A stretch of 44,996 nt of DNA from Acidobacteriota bacterium (GCA_016199675.1 JACQGE010000067.1:1-44996), one strand, 5' to 3'; counted from the stretch's first letter, positions 18,800 through 28,471 are shown. Program-made: numbers and translations. Notes: generated from the sequence alone by a model not told the origin.

Positions 18800-19701
18800 A
18801 TTTTTGCGCAGAAACTCTCCAGCCCCCCTTGACTTCGGAGTCCGCGGGAATGGCTGATTACTTGGAGCTTACCAAGCCCAGGGTGACTTCTCTGATCCTG
18901 ATGTCCACTCTGGTGGGTTTTTACATGGCTTCCTCCTCGCCTTTTCCCTTTCTACTGTTGTTCCATACGTTGATTGGGACAGCTCTGGTTGCCAGCGGGA
19001 CGGCGGCGCTCAACCAATTTTGGGAACGGGAAGCTGACAGCAAGATGCTGCGGACCCGAAACCGGCCGTTGCCGGCGGGCCGGATGCGCCCGTGGAAAGC
19101 TTTATGGTTTGGCATCCTGCTTTCGCTAGTAGGCGTTTTCTATTTAGCGTGGCTGGTGAATTTTCTCACCAGTTTCTTGGCTGCTTTGACCCTGGGCAGC
19201 TATTTATTCCTATACACCCCCTTAAAGACCAGGACTCCCCTATGCACGATGGTTGGCGCTTTTCCAGGAGCCATCCCTCCCTTGATCGGATGGGTCGCCA
19301 TACGGGGAGAAATCACCCTGGAGGCAGGCGTCCTTTATCTGTTGCTTTTCCTCTGGCAATTCCCGCATTTTCTCGCCATTGCCTGGTTGTATCGGGAGGA
19401 TTACGCCAGAGGCGGGATTGTGATGCTTCCGGTAGTAGAGCCGCAAGGGGATTCCACCGGGCGGCAGATTTTGTTTTATTCTGCTGCCTTGCTGCCACTC
19501 AGCCTGATCCCTTCACTGTTGGGTCTGACCGGCTTGATCTATTTTTGCGGTGCATTCGTTCTAGGGCTATGGTTTTTGTGGGCAGGTCTCACGGCAGCGA
19601 AGGCCAAGACGAAACTCCAAGCCCGGCGCCTTCTTCAAACAACGGTTATATATCTCCCTTTGTTATACGGCCTGATGATGATTAACCGACTCGCACCCTA
19701 A
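18796..19701 (+). CDS. ctaB: Protoheme IX farnesyltransferase (heme O synthase)
   Basis: UbiA-family motifs NQFWEREADSKMLRTRNRPLPAG and YTPLKTRTPLCTMVGAFPGAIPPLIGW; 4-nt ATGA overlap with ctaA. Confidence 0.95.
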   Translation: MNFCAETLQPPLTSESAGMADYLELTKPRVTSLILMSTLVGFYMASSSPFPFLLLFHTLIGTALVASGTAALNQFWEREADSKMLRTRNRPLPAGRMRPWKALWFGILLSLVGVFYLAWLVNFLTSFLAALTLGSYLFLYTPLKTRTPLCTMVGAFPGAIPPLIGWVAIRGEITLEAGVLYLLLFLWQFPHFLAIAWLYREDYARGGIVMLPVVEPQGDSTGRQILFYSAALLPLSLIPSLLGLTGLIYFCGAFVLGLWFLWAGLTAAKAKTKLQARRLLQTTVIYLPLLYGLMMINRLAP

Positions 19702-19766
19702 GTTTGGACGACGTCCCTGAGTTTTACCTTCCTTCAGGACTAGAAATCGGTGCAAAAATTCCTGCT

Positions 19767-20711
19767 ATGAAATCTGGAGTCGCTGTCGAAATCCAGGAAC
19801 TGACGCGTTATTACGGCACGAGAAAAGCTCTCAATGGCATTTCGTTTGATGTACAAGAGGGAGAAATCTTCGGATTACTGGGCCCGAATGGCGGGGGCAA
19901 AACCACGCTTCTGCGCATCCTTTCCACTTTGCTGATTCCCAGTTCCGGACGCGCCGTCATTTTTGGCCTGGATGTCGCCTGCGAGCCGGAGAAAGTCCGT
20001 CGGCAGATCGGAATCGTCTTCCAAGCCCAGAATGTGGATAGCAAGCTCACTCCCGCAGAGAACCTTCGGCACCAGGGCCACCTCTATGGCTTGCAGGGCC
20101 AGAAATTGAAGCAGAGAATCCAGCAAGTGCTCACGCGCGTGGGACTGGCCGACCGCCCCGACGATTTGGTGGAAACTCTCTCGGGAGGGCTTCGCCGCCG
20201 CCTGGAACTGGCCAAGGGTTTGCTCCATCAGCCGCGGTTGCTGTTGCTGGATGAGCCTAGCACTGGGCTTGATCCTGGGGTTCGGCGCGATTTATGGGAG
20301 TATCTCGCCCTGTTGCGGAGACAGGAAGGCGTTACGATCCTGCTCACCACCCACTTATTGGAAGAAGCGGAGCGATGCGACCGCTTGGCCATTCTTCATC
20401 AGGGAGCGCTAGTGGCCTCCGGCACTGTGGATTTCTTGAAGAAAGAAGTCGGCGCGGAAGTCGTCCTGCTGGAAGCGCGAGAGCCGAAAGCCTTACAGGA
20501 TCAGATCCGGGAAAAATTCGAGATCGAAGCGAAGTTCCTGGGAGGAAAAGTTCGTTTCGAGCATCCACGCGGGCATGAGTTTGTTTCCCGATTGATGGAA
20601 GCCTTCCCAGGGGAGATTCAGTCCGTTACGGTTTCTAAACCGACTTTGGAAGATGTATTTATTCGCAGAACGGGGCACCAATTCGGGGAAAACTTTATCT
20701 CCCCCCACTAA
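19767..20711 (+). CDS. ABC transporter ATP-binding protein
   Basis: Walker A GPNGGGKTT, signature LSGGLRRRLELAKGL, Walker B LLLLDEPSTGLDP; ORF starts 19704, probable ATG 19767. Confidence 0.93.
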   Translation: MKSGVAVEIQELTRYYGTRKALNGISFDVQEGEIFGLLGPNGGGKTTLLRILSTLLIPSSGRAVIFGLDVACEPEKVRRQIGIVFQAQNVDSKLTPAENLRHQGHLYGLQGQKLKQRIQQVLTRVGLADRPDDLVETLSGGLRRRLELAKGLLHQPRLLLLDEPSTGLDPGVRRDLWEYLALLRRQEGVTILLTTHLLEEAERCDRLAILHQGALVASGTVDFLKKEVGAEVVLLEAREPKALQDQIREKFEIEAKFLGGKVRFEHPRGHEFVSRLMEAFPGEIQSVTVSKPTLEDVFIRRTGHQFGENFISPH

Positions 20712-20779
20712 GCATTTTCATTAGACCATTTTTGAGATGCAGCCACTGAAACATTTTCTAAAGAAATGCAGTGCTCTAT

Positions 20780-21160
20780 CTAAACGAGACTGACAATTTT
20801 CCCTTGCTTCAGCGTGATCCTCTTCGCTTCCTCGATCACGCCGATAATCAAGAGAAGGTAACGGTCCAGAACACAACGAACTTCATCCCTCAGTTTGCAG
20901 GACCCGTCCAGGGCTTGATTGATACAGTCAGCGCAGACATCTTCTCGAATAGCGGTTACATAGTCGTCGATCTTTTCGCTGTTTACCCGAGAGATCGATC
21001 TCACAATCCTGGGAAAACGGTCAAATAATGCACAGTCATTTCGCTGGTTCAGGCTGCAGGTGCCATCCATGTTGCGGTCCACGCAGATGCTGCAAATGCG
21101 CTGCCGCAATAGCGCTTCTAGAGCCGCCATTGATCCGAATTGTTCTAATGGATACCCCAT
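20780..21160 (-). CDS. Small protein with duplicated four-Cys motif (putative metal/FeS binding)
   Basis: CSICVDRNMDGTCSLNQRNDC and CADCINQALDGSCKLRDEVRC; start at M32 of the 157-aa ORF preceded by GGAGGGGAG RBS. Confidence 0.7.
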   Translation of the reverse strand: MGYPLEQFGSMAALEALLRQRICSICVDRNMDGTCSLNQRNDCALFDRFPRIVRSISRVNSEKIDDYVTAIREDVCADCINQALDGSCKLRDEVRCVLDRYLLLIIGVIEEAKRITLKQGKIVSLV

Positions 21161-21376
21161 TTGTTTCTCCCCTCCGCAGGTTTGCTTCTCCTGACAAATA
21201 TGCACGTAATCTGCCAAAGGTAACTTATTGATAAAGGAAAGGTTTTTTGGCAAACTGCTTATTTATATCTTACGCCTTGTGAGGCAAATGCCACACCTAA
21301 ACCCATTCTGTTATAAAGTACCCTCAAAAGCGTATCCAACAAGATTGTGTTACTTTGGTAGAGGAGCCCTGAAAAA

Positions 21377-21679
21377 ATGGTGGAACTGATCTTACTCTTT
21401 GCTTTCTGCGCGCTACTAGGACTGGCTTCTTTGGGAGCGATGGGATGGGCGCTGTGGAGTTCTGAAGAAGTTGGCGTAGAGCTCATTTTTCTTTTGATGG
21501 TCTGTCTAATATCAGCCGCTCTGTTTTGGGGGATGGCTGCCTGGATGGCTCTCCAAAGCCCGTTGCGGCAATTATGGAAGCCCGAAACTAACAGTGCAGC
21601 CTCGGAAGCCCAGAAGGCTTCCGCGCAAAAACAGGAAACGGTTGCTGCGCCAGAAGGAATCCAAAAACCTGGTTCCTGA
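21377..21679 (+). CDS. Hypothetical small membrane protein
   Basis: 100 aa, two TM segments with a hydrophilic tail; between ABC ATPase and permease. Confidence 0.55.
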   Translation: MVELILLFAFCALLGLASLGAMGWALWSSEEVGVELIFLLMVCLISAALFWGMAAWMALQSPLRQLWKPETNSAASEAQKASAQKQETVAAPEGIQKPGS

Positions 21680-21696
21680 TTTCTCCCCTGGCGATT

Positions 21697-22560
21697 TTGC
21701 CTGTTTTTTCGTACAGAATGTGGCTTGAATTTACTGGGCAATGGCAAACAATGAACCCAAGCATGTATAACAGGTTTTGGCTCCCGATGATCTCCCTTTG
21801 GTGGAGAGAACTGTTGCGGTTTGTTCGACAACGCAGCCGCATTGTCGGCCTGTTAGCCGCGCCCCTGCTGTTTTGGCTCCTGATTGGTTCTGGCCTGGGC
21901 GCTTCTTTTCAGCCTCCCTCCGCTTCCCCTGGAACAGGGTATTTGCAGTATTTTTTCCCAGGCACCGTCGTTATGGTCGTGTTGTTTGCCTCGATCTTCT
22001 CCAATATGTCCGTGATTGAGGATCGCCACGAAGGTTTCTTGCTTTCAGTATTGGTGGCACCGATTTCCCGTGCCAGTCTGGTGCTGGGCAAAGTATTGGG
22101 AGGAACGACGCAAGCTGTTTTACCGGGTTTCCTTTTTTTGCTGGCAGGACCGATGGTTGGTTTTGTGTTACGCCCGTTGCAAGTAATTGCCCTGGGCGGA
22201 GTTTTATTTCTAATCGCCTTCGGCCTCACTAGTTTGGGCTTTGTGATTGCGTGGTGGATGGATTCCGCGCAGGGGTTTCACGCTGTCTTGAATCTGGTCT
22301 TGCTCCCGATGTGGATGCTTTCAGGCGCGCTTTTTCCGGCTTCCGGGGCTTCTGCCTGGATTCGGTGGATCATGGATCTCAATCCTCTTACCTACGGTGT
22401 TGCCGCACTGCGCCGGATTCTTTACGAACAAGGCCCAGCGCTCGGCAATGACGTGGCTCCGCTCGGACTTTCGCTTGGAGTCACTGTTCTTTTTGGTGTG
22501 CTGACTCTCGCCGCTGCTCTCATTTGGTCCGGGCGGCCCTCGGTCCGGCAATTGAGTTAG
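21697..22560 (+). CDS. ABC-2 type transporter permease
   Basis: YLQYFFPGTVVMVVLFASIFSNMSVIEDRHEGFLLSVLVAPISRASLVLGKVLGG typical of ABC-2 permeases; probable start is downstream of the ORF start. Confidence 0.9.
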   Translation: MPVFSYRMWLEFTGQWQTMNPSMYNRFWLPMISLWWRELLRFVRQRSRIVGLLAAPLLFWLLIGSGLGASFQPPSASPGTGYLQYFFPGTVVMVVLFASIFSNMSVIEDRHEGFLLSVLVAPISRASLVLGKVLGGTTQAVLPGFLFLLAGPMVGFVLRPLQVIALGGVLFLIAFGLTSLGFVIAWWMDSAQGFHAVLNLVLLPMWMLSGALFPASGASAWIRWIMDLNPLTYGVAALRRILYEQGPALGNDVAPLGLSLGVTVLFGVLTLAAALIWSGRPSVRQLS

Positions 22561-22613
22561 TTGAGAATTCCTCCGACTCGCCTTCCGGCCCATTGCGTTC
22601 GTTGGCAAATCTG

Positions 22614-23047
22614 ATGATCCCATTTACTTTTCTTCCTACCCTGAATGCCACGCTCAATGCCATCACCACGGTGTTGCTGGCCAGCGGCTATTTCTTCATC
22701 CGCCGCCGCAACATCGCGGCCCATAAATTCTGTATGCTTTCGGCCCTGAGCACCTCCGTCCTGTTCCTCATTTCTTATCTCACCTATCTTATCTCACCTA
22801 CCATTTTCAAATCGGCTCTAAACCCTTCTCCGGCCAAGGGCCGATCCGGATCGTTTATTTTGCCATTCTCATTTCCCATACGGTTCTTGCCGTCACGATT
22901 GTTCCTTTGGTGATTATGACGGTGCGGCAGGCCTGGCGAGGGAATTTTGAGCGCCATGCTCGCCTTGCCCGCCGCACCCTCCCATTGTGGCTGTACGTTT
23001 CCTTCACGGGCGTGGTGGTGTATTGGATGCTTTACGTTCGTAGCTAG
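22614..23047 (+). pseudogene. DUF420 (CtaM/YozB-like) membrane protein gene, frameshifted by a 14-bp tandem duplication
   Basis: Frame 1 MIPFTFLPTLNATLNAIT...LISYLTY; after removing one 14-bp copy the frame continues YHFQIGSKPFSGQGPIRIVYFAILISHTVLA...TLPLWLYVSFTGVVVYWMLYVRS*. Confidence 0.88.
22773..22800. repeat. 14-bp perfect tandem duplication TCTTATCTCACCTA x2
   Basis: 22773-22786 and 22787-22800 identical. Confidence 0.97.
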
Positions 23048-23112
23048 CGATTCACCATCTTGAAGTGCTGTGCTGTTTTCATCAATATCTCTTACAATAA
23101 CAACAAGGACTC

Positions 23113-23985
23113 ATGGCTATACCGGCTTCTATTCCTGAGGAAACTCGCCAGGCCGTGGCCCGTCGTCGCCGGGCCACGCAAATCATGATCGTCTTCGCCG
23201 CGCTTTTTGTGATCGGGCCATTTCTCTTCTGGCGCGGCACTTGGTTTGGCAGGCCTCTGACGGAGGAAGAGATCGGGAAATATCTGACGGACAGCGAAAA
23301 GCCCCGGCACATCCAACACGCGCTGGTACAAATTGGGGAGCGCATCGGTCGGAACGACGCTGCCGTGAAGCGTTGGTATCCTCAGGTGCTGCGTCTGGCA
23401 GTCAGCCCGGTTCCGGAAATTCGTGTCCTGGTGGCCTGGGTGCTGGGAGCCGATATTCATTCCGAAGAATTTCACGAAGCTCTGCGGAGTCTGCTGGAGG
23501 ATCCGGCTATGATGGTCCGCCGCAATGCAGCCCTTTCCCTGGTGCGGTTCGGAGACGCAAGCGGCAAGCTGGAACTGCGCAACATGCTTCTCCCCCTCAC
23601 GGTTCGCTCTCCGGCAAAGGGTACCCTCCGGTATCGCCTGGAAACAGGGAACACCGTTGATCAGGGGATACTGCTGGCTCGCATAGAAACTGCAGCGGGA
23701 GAAACAGAGATTCGGTCGCCCTTGCCGGGCGCGCTCGAAAGCAAGCTGTTGGCGGAGGGAACCTTAGTAGCGGAAGGAGAAGCAATTCTGGTTCTTTCAC
23801 CCGGAGCGGAGCATGCCTGGGAAGCTCTGCGCGCCCTCTACTTGGTAGGTCAAGAAGAAGATATTGCGGATGTGGAACGCTTTGCTAGAGGTGCAGCGAA
23901 CGACATGTCAGAAAAAGTCCAGCAACAAGCTCTTCTGACGGTGCAGGAAATTCGCCGTCGAACCTCGACTGACTCCCAACGCTAA
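23113..23985 (+). CDS. Membrane-anchored HEAT-repeat protein with embedded biotinyl/lipoyl-like barrel-sandwich region
   Basis: TM near N-terminus, VPEIRVLVAWVLGAD / PAMMVRRNAALSLVRFGD HEAT repeats, then TVRSPAKGTLRYRLETGNTVDQGILLARIE...EIRSPLPGALESKLLAEGTLVAEGEAILVLSP. Confidence 0.75.
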   Translation: MAIPASIPEETRQAVARRRRATQIMIVFAALFVIGPFLFWRGTWFGRPLTEEEIGKYLTDSEKPRHIQHALVQIGERIGRNDAAVKRWYPQVLRLAVSPVPEIRVLVAWVLGADIHSEEFHEALRSLLEDPAMMVRRNAALSLVRFGDASGKLELRNMLLPLTVRSPAKGTLRYRLETGNTVDQGILLARIETAAGETEIRSPLPGALESKLLAEGTLVAEGEAILVLSPGAEHAWEALRALYLVGQEEDIADVERFARGAANDMSEKVQQQALLTVQEIRRRTSTDSQR

Positions 23986-24154
23986 CGGGCGATAGCACTG
24001 CATTTGGGATGAGGAAATTTTCCTCTACATCCATCTCCAACAACAAGAACAACGTAGAAGGCAACCTCCTGTAATCAAAGGAGAAGTATTTCAAAGGCAT
24101 CCTATCCTCCGACAGATTACATCTATTTAGAAGGGGGAGAAAGGAGCGACAACG

Positions 24155-24901
24155 ATGAAAATGTCAAAATCATTGATGAAGCTCGTCCTCCTAGCCATGG
24201 GAGTGGGAGGAATTTCGTCGTTGATGGCTGATACGCTTTTCTTGAAGGATGGCCGGTCAGTGGAAGGAACTTATGCGGGCGGAAATGCGAATTCCGTTCG
24301 ATTTCGTTCGGGTGGAACTACCAGAAGTTACTCCGTCAGCGAAATCGATGACATCCAGTTTTCTCCTTCTACAAGCGCCTCTTCCCTAACTAGGGAACGG
24401 TTCGTAAGTTTCGAGAATTCGTTTCTGCGCATGGATCATCCGGCGAGCTGGCAGGTTTTCAAGAATGGCGATTCTGTGACCATCGCGCCTTCGGGAGGAC
24501 GAAGGAGCGAAAGTAGTGGTCAGATGTCCTTGATAACGGGCGTGACAATAGACGTTGTTAAACCAGTAGGCTCGTATATGCAAGGGCTTGTGCCGCGTGA
24601 TGATTACGGCCTGGGTACCTTAGAGGAAGAAACCGACCGGGTATTTGCAGATCTTCGTCAAGCGAACCCGAATATGCGCATGAGCGGTTCCCGCCAGGAA
24701 ATTCGCGTGGACGGCCAGCGCGCCTTGAAAATGCAGTTGACGAACGATTCGCCGATCGGGGGCCGCGAGACGGACTGGTTAGTAACCGTAAAGCACCCAC
24801 AGGGGATTCTCTACATGGTATTCGCTGCGCCAGAGCGTGATTTCTCCAACCATCAAGGCGTGTTTCAGCAAATGCTGAACTCCGTCCGGCTGGCCCGGTG
24901 A
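24155..24901 (+). CDS. Secreted protein of unknown function
   Basis: Signal peptide-like N-terminus; LFLKDGRSVEGTYAGGNANSVRFRSGG segment; good RBS GGGGGAGAAAGGAG. Confidence 0.6.
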   Translation: MKMSKSLMKLVLLAMGVGGISSLMADTLFLKDGRSVEGTYAGGNANSVRFRSGGTTRSYSVSEIDDIQFSPSTSASSLTRERFVSFENSFLRMDHPASWQVFKNGDSVTIAPSGGRRSESSGQMSLITGVTIDVVKPVGSYMQGLVPRDDYGLGTLEEETDRVFADLRQANPNMRMSGSRQEIRVDGQRALKMQLTNDSPIGGRETDWLVTVKHPQGILYMVFAAPERDFSNHQGVFQQMLNSVRLAR

Positions 24902-24916
24902 GTCCAGCCCTCAAAA

Positions 24917-24952
24917 TGGGTGGGAAACTGGAATTCCCACCCAATCTTTTTT
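24917..24952 (+). terminator. Rho-independent terminator
   Basis: TGGGTGGGAA-N7-TTCCCACCCA stem followed by ATCTTTTTT. Confidence 0.8.
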
Positions 24953-24981
24953 CACATTGAACATTGAACCCTAGAAAAAGA

Positions 24982-25412
24982 GGCAAGCAGGTCTATAAGC
25001 CGGATTTTGTGCCCGGCCGAAACCGGGTGGCGATCATTCCTCTGGGCCTGGAATTACTTCCAGGCTCTAGCGACCTACCCGAGAGTCACCCCTCGACCGT
25101 TGCCGGACGAGGTTTCGGAGCGGGCCACTCCTCTTCTCCTATTTGGTCTTGCTCCGTGTGGGGTTTGCCCTGCCCCGGATGTCGCCATCCGGGCGGTGCG
25201 CTCTTACATTAAGCCTTGTGGGCCGCACCTTTTCACCCTTACCCTGCCGAAGCACGGCGGTATGTTTTCTGTGGCGCTTTCCGTACCAGTTCGACCCTTC
25301 CGACTTGCGAAAGACCCGAAACCGATCCTGGCCGTTAGCCAGCACATTGCCCTGTGGAGTCCGGACTTTCCTCCCCGCCAAAAGGCGGAGCGATCACCCG
25401 ACCTGCTTGCTC
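24982..25412 (-). ncRNA. rnpB: RNase P RNA, bacterial type A
   Basis: Minus strand reads GCAAGCAGGTCGGGTGATCGCTCC...GGGGAGGAAAGTCCGGACTCCACAGGGCA...GGTAAGGGTGAAAAGGTGCGG...AAACCCCACACGGAGCAAGACCAAATAG...TCGCTAGAGCC...ACAAAATCCGGCTTATAGACCTGCTTGC. Confidence 0.97.
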
Positions 25413-25601
25413 AAGCTTAAGTATGATGGATTTGCTCTTCTACAACAAGAAGTCTTGGGTTTCTCGCATTGACAGATTTTGATTTCTACTGTATTTTCAT
25501 GGAGTTGGGAATAAAGCAAGGGCTTCTTCGGTAGCATCTGTCACTCTGAAATTCAAACAATCATAGGCAATGGCAATTTTTACGTTGTTGATGGCACGTT
25601 T

Positions 25602-26612
25602 ATGAACCCTTTTCAGTTAACCCGGCAGTTGATCGACATAGAGTCCATCAGCGGCAATGAAAAGGCTGTGGCTCTGTTTCTGCGAGATTCCCTGGCAGAG
25701 ACGGGGGCAAGAGTGGAATTAGAAGAGGCGGAACCAGACCGGCCTAACGTCCTGGCTGTTTGGGGCAATCCCGAAGTAGTCTTGAGCACGCACCTGGACA
25801 CAGTGCCGCCCTTTTTCCCTTCGCGTGAAGATGAGCATTTTATTTATGGGCGGGGCGCTTGCGACGCTAAGGGTATCATCGCCGCGCAGGTGGCAGCCGC
25901 TGTTCGTTTGCGGGAGGAGGGGATCAGCGATTTCGGCCTGCTGTTTGTAGTGGGCGAAGAACGCAACAGCGCCGGCGCATTGGCGGCTAACCGGAATCCA
26001 CGAGGTTCGCGGTACCTAATTAACGGAGAACCAACTGAAAACCGGCTGGTGCTAGGAACGAAAGGTGTGCTGCGAGTAGAAGTGGAGGCCACAGGTCGGG
26101 CAGCTCATTCGGCGTATCCGGAATTGGGTGAATCGGCAATCGAGAAACTCCTGGAAGCCCTCAATCGCCTGCAAGCTATGAAACTCCCGGAAGATGATCT
26201 ACTCGGTAAGACCACATGCAACATTGGCCTGATTCAGGGTGGCATCGCCCCAAATGTGATTCCGGACTCGGCCCGCGCAGAGCTGATGTACCGCTTGGTT
26301 AAACCAGAGGGAGACTTATTCGAGGCTATTCAACTAACTGTTGGTGGCCTGGCCACAGCGAGAAAGGTGTTGGAAATTCCTCCGATGAAATTGGGGAGGA
26401 TGGATGGACTGGAAACAACGGTCGTTGCTTTTGCCACGGACATTCCTTCGCTAACAGCCTGGGGTCAGCCTTTCTTGCTGGGGCCTGGCTCCGTCCAAGT
26501 GGCGCACACCGATGGGGAAAGAATCTCGAAGGCGGAGTTGATGCAGGCAATAGAAATTTATGTCAATATGGTAAAGAAACTAAAGCGAGAAACCATCCCT
26601 CAGGGAGACTAG
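25602..26612 (+). CDS. M20-family metallopeptidase (DapE/LysK/ArgE-like deacylase)
   Basis: STHLDTVPPF, GRGACDAKG, VVGEERNSAG, dimerisation domain motif GRAAHSAYPELG; upstream of asd-dapB. Confidence 0.85.
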   Translation: MNPFQLTRQLIDIESISGNEKAVALFLRDSLAETGARVELEEAEPDRPNVLAVWGNPEVVLSTHLDTVPPFFPSREDEHFIYGRGACDAKGIIAAQVAAAVRLREEGISDFGLLFVVGEERNSAGALAANRNPRGSRYLINGEPTENRLVLGTKGVLRVEVEATGRAAHSAYPELGESAIEKLLEALNRLQAMKLPEDDLLGKTTCNIGLIQGGIAPNVIPDSARAELMYRLVKPEGDLFEAIQLTVGGLATARKVLEIPPMKLGRMDGLETTVVAFATDIPSLTAWGQPFLLGPGSVQVAHTDGERISKAELMQAIEIYVNMVKKLKRETIPQGD

Positions 26613-26681
26613 CGATTTAAAGAGTGAGGGGGCAGTATAAAAAGAGAAAGAGTTAAAACTGCTTCTCGGACGGAGATACCA

Positions 26682-27743
26682 TTGAACGGAAAGCCAGTTA
26701 TCGCCATCGTGGGAGCGACGGGCGCAGTAGGGGTAGAATTGTTGCAATGTCTGGAACGACGCAACTTCCCTGTCGGCGAAATCCGTCTTCTCGCTTCTGC
26801 GCGGTCGAGAGGCAAGCGGTTGCCATTTCACAGTGAATCCGTGGCCGTCGAGGAGCTAAACGAAAGCAAGTTCGACGGAATTGACATTGCCTTCTTTAGT
26901 GCCGGTGGGAAGATTTCCAGGGAATTTGTTCCCAAAGCAGTACAACGGGGCGCTGTGGTAATTGACAATTCCTCGGCGTTTCGCATGGACCCAACGGTGC
27001 CGCTGGTCATCCCTGAGATCAATCCTGAGGCCATCGGCGAACACCGTGGAATCATCGCAAATCCAAATTGCTCCACCATCATCGCCATTACGCCGCTATG
27101 GCCGATCCACAGGGTCAATCGTATCCGGCGGTTGATAATTACCACCTACCAAGCCGCCTCGGGCGCTGGCGCGGCGGCGATGAGAGAGTTGGTGGAATCC
27201 ACGCGCGCTTACCTGAACAACCAGCCATACCAGGCCAAAGTTCTGCCGCATTCTTATGCCTTTAATCTGTTCAGCCACAATTCCAAAATTGACGCTCACA
27301 GCGGCTATAACGAAGAGGAAATCAAGATTATCAAAGAGACCGCGAAGATCATGCATGACCAGGAAATTCGGGTCACGGCTACCTGTGTCCGAGTCCCTGT
27401 GTTGCGGGCTCACTCGGAATCGCTCTTGCTGGAATGCGAGGCGCCCATCACCCCGGACGAGGTCCGGTCGCTGCTGCGAGAAGCTCCGGGAATTCGTATC
27501 GTGGATCGCGCCGAGGAGAATTACTTTCCGATGCCCCTAGATGCATCGGGGCAGGACGAAATTTTGGCTGGCCGCATTCGCCAGGATTTGAGCGATCCCA
27601 GCGGCAGATCCATCGCCCTATTTGTGTGCGGAGATCAATTGCTGAAGGGCGCGGCCTTAAACGCGATTCAGATCGCAGAATATCTGGTTTCCACCCATCG
27701 GGAATTGGCTTCCAAACAGACTTCCTCTGCCGCCCGCTTATGA
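26682..27743 (+). CDS. asd: Aspartate-semialdehyde dehydrogenase
   Basis: IVGATGAVGVELLQCL, NPNCSTIIAITPLWPIH active-site motif; 353 aa, TTG start. Confidence 0.95.
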   Translation: MNGKPVIAIVGATGAVGVELLQCLERRNFPVGEIRLLASARSRGKRLPFHSESVAVEELNESKFDGIDIAFFSAGGKISREFVPKAVQRGAVVIDNSSAFRMDPTVPLVIPEINPEAIGEHRGIIANPNCSTIIAITPLWPIHRVNRIRRLIITTYQAASGAGAAAMRELVESTRAYLNNQPYQAKVLPHSYAFNLFSHNSKIDAHSGYNEEEIKIIKETAKIMHDQEIRVTATCVRVPVLRAHSESLLLECEAPITPDEVRSLLREAPGIRIVDRAEENYFPMPLDASGQDEILAGRIRQDLSDPSGRSIALFVCGDQLLKGAALNAIQIAEYLVSTHRELASKQTSSAARL

Positions 27744-28429
27744 ATCTCGCCTTGATTGGATACGGGAAAATGGGCCGTCTCATTGAGCAAGCGGCGCTGG
27801 CGCGCGGCCACCGGGTAGCTTTCACCACAGATGTGGAAGGCAATGAGAAAGGGCAGGCTCTCACAGCGGAGAACCTGAAAAACGTGGATGTGACCATTGA
27901 TTTCACCGCCCCGGAAGTCGTGGTGCAAAATATAGATCGGGTAACGGCGCTGGGCGTCAATATGGTGGTGGGCACTACCGGCTGGATGAGTCAGTTGCCG
28001 AAAGTTCGGGCCCTGGTACAGGAGCGAGCCGTGGGGTTCGTCTATAGCTCGAATTTTTCTATCGGAGTGAACCTCTTTTTCCGACTCATAGAGGCGGCGG
28101 CTGCGCAATTCCGAAACTACCCGGAGTACGATCCCTGGATTTATGAGATTCACCACCGAGCCAAGGTGGATGCCCCTTCGGGAACCGCTCTACGACTGAA
28201 GCAAATTCTGGAAAAAGCCTATGGCGGACGTGAATTTTTGCCAGCCAGCAACCGTGCGGGCGCGCACCCGGGAACTCACACGGTGGGCTTTGATTCCGAA
28301 TCCGACACCCTGACTTTTACCCACACAGCCCGCAGCCGCTTGGGATTTGCCGCGGGCGCGCTCCACGCCGCGGAGTGGGTTTGCGGGAGGCAGGGTTTCT
28401 ACGAATTCTCTGAGATTTTTCCAAGCTAA
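27740..28429 (+). CDS. dapB: 4-hydroxy-tetrahydrodipicolinate reductase
   Basis: MNLALIGYGKMGRLIEQAA, IHHRAKVDAPSGTALRLK signature; ATGA overlap with asd; ORF track start 27434 is too early. Confidence 0.93.
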   Translation: MNLALIGYGKMGRLIEQAALARGHRVAFTTDVEGNEKGQALTAENLKNVDVTIDFTAPEVVVQNIDRVTALGVNMVVGTTGWMSQLPKVRALVQERAVGFVYSSNFSIGVNLFFRLIEAAAAQFRNYPEYDPWIYEIHHRAKVDAPSGTALRLKQILEKAYGGREFLPASNRAGAHPGTHTVGFDSESDTLTFTHTARSRLGFAAGALHAAEWVCGRQGFYEFSEIFPS

Positions 28430-28471
28430 CTCAACCAATTCGCCCGATTTCCAGGGCAGATGTCCGGAAAT

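Noticed and set aside
24964-25472. Four overlapping ORFs of 80-137 aa
   Set aside because: They lie over the RNase P RNA gene; conserved RNA signatures explain the sequence.
27434-27739. N-terminal extension of the dapB ORF
   Set aside because: Overlaps asd out of frame; DapB homology begins at MNLALIGYGKMG (27740).
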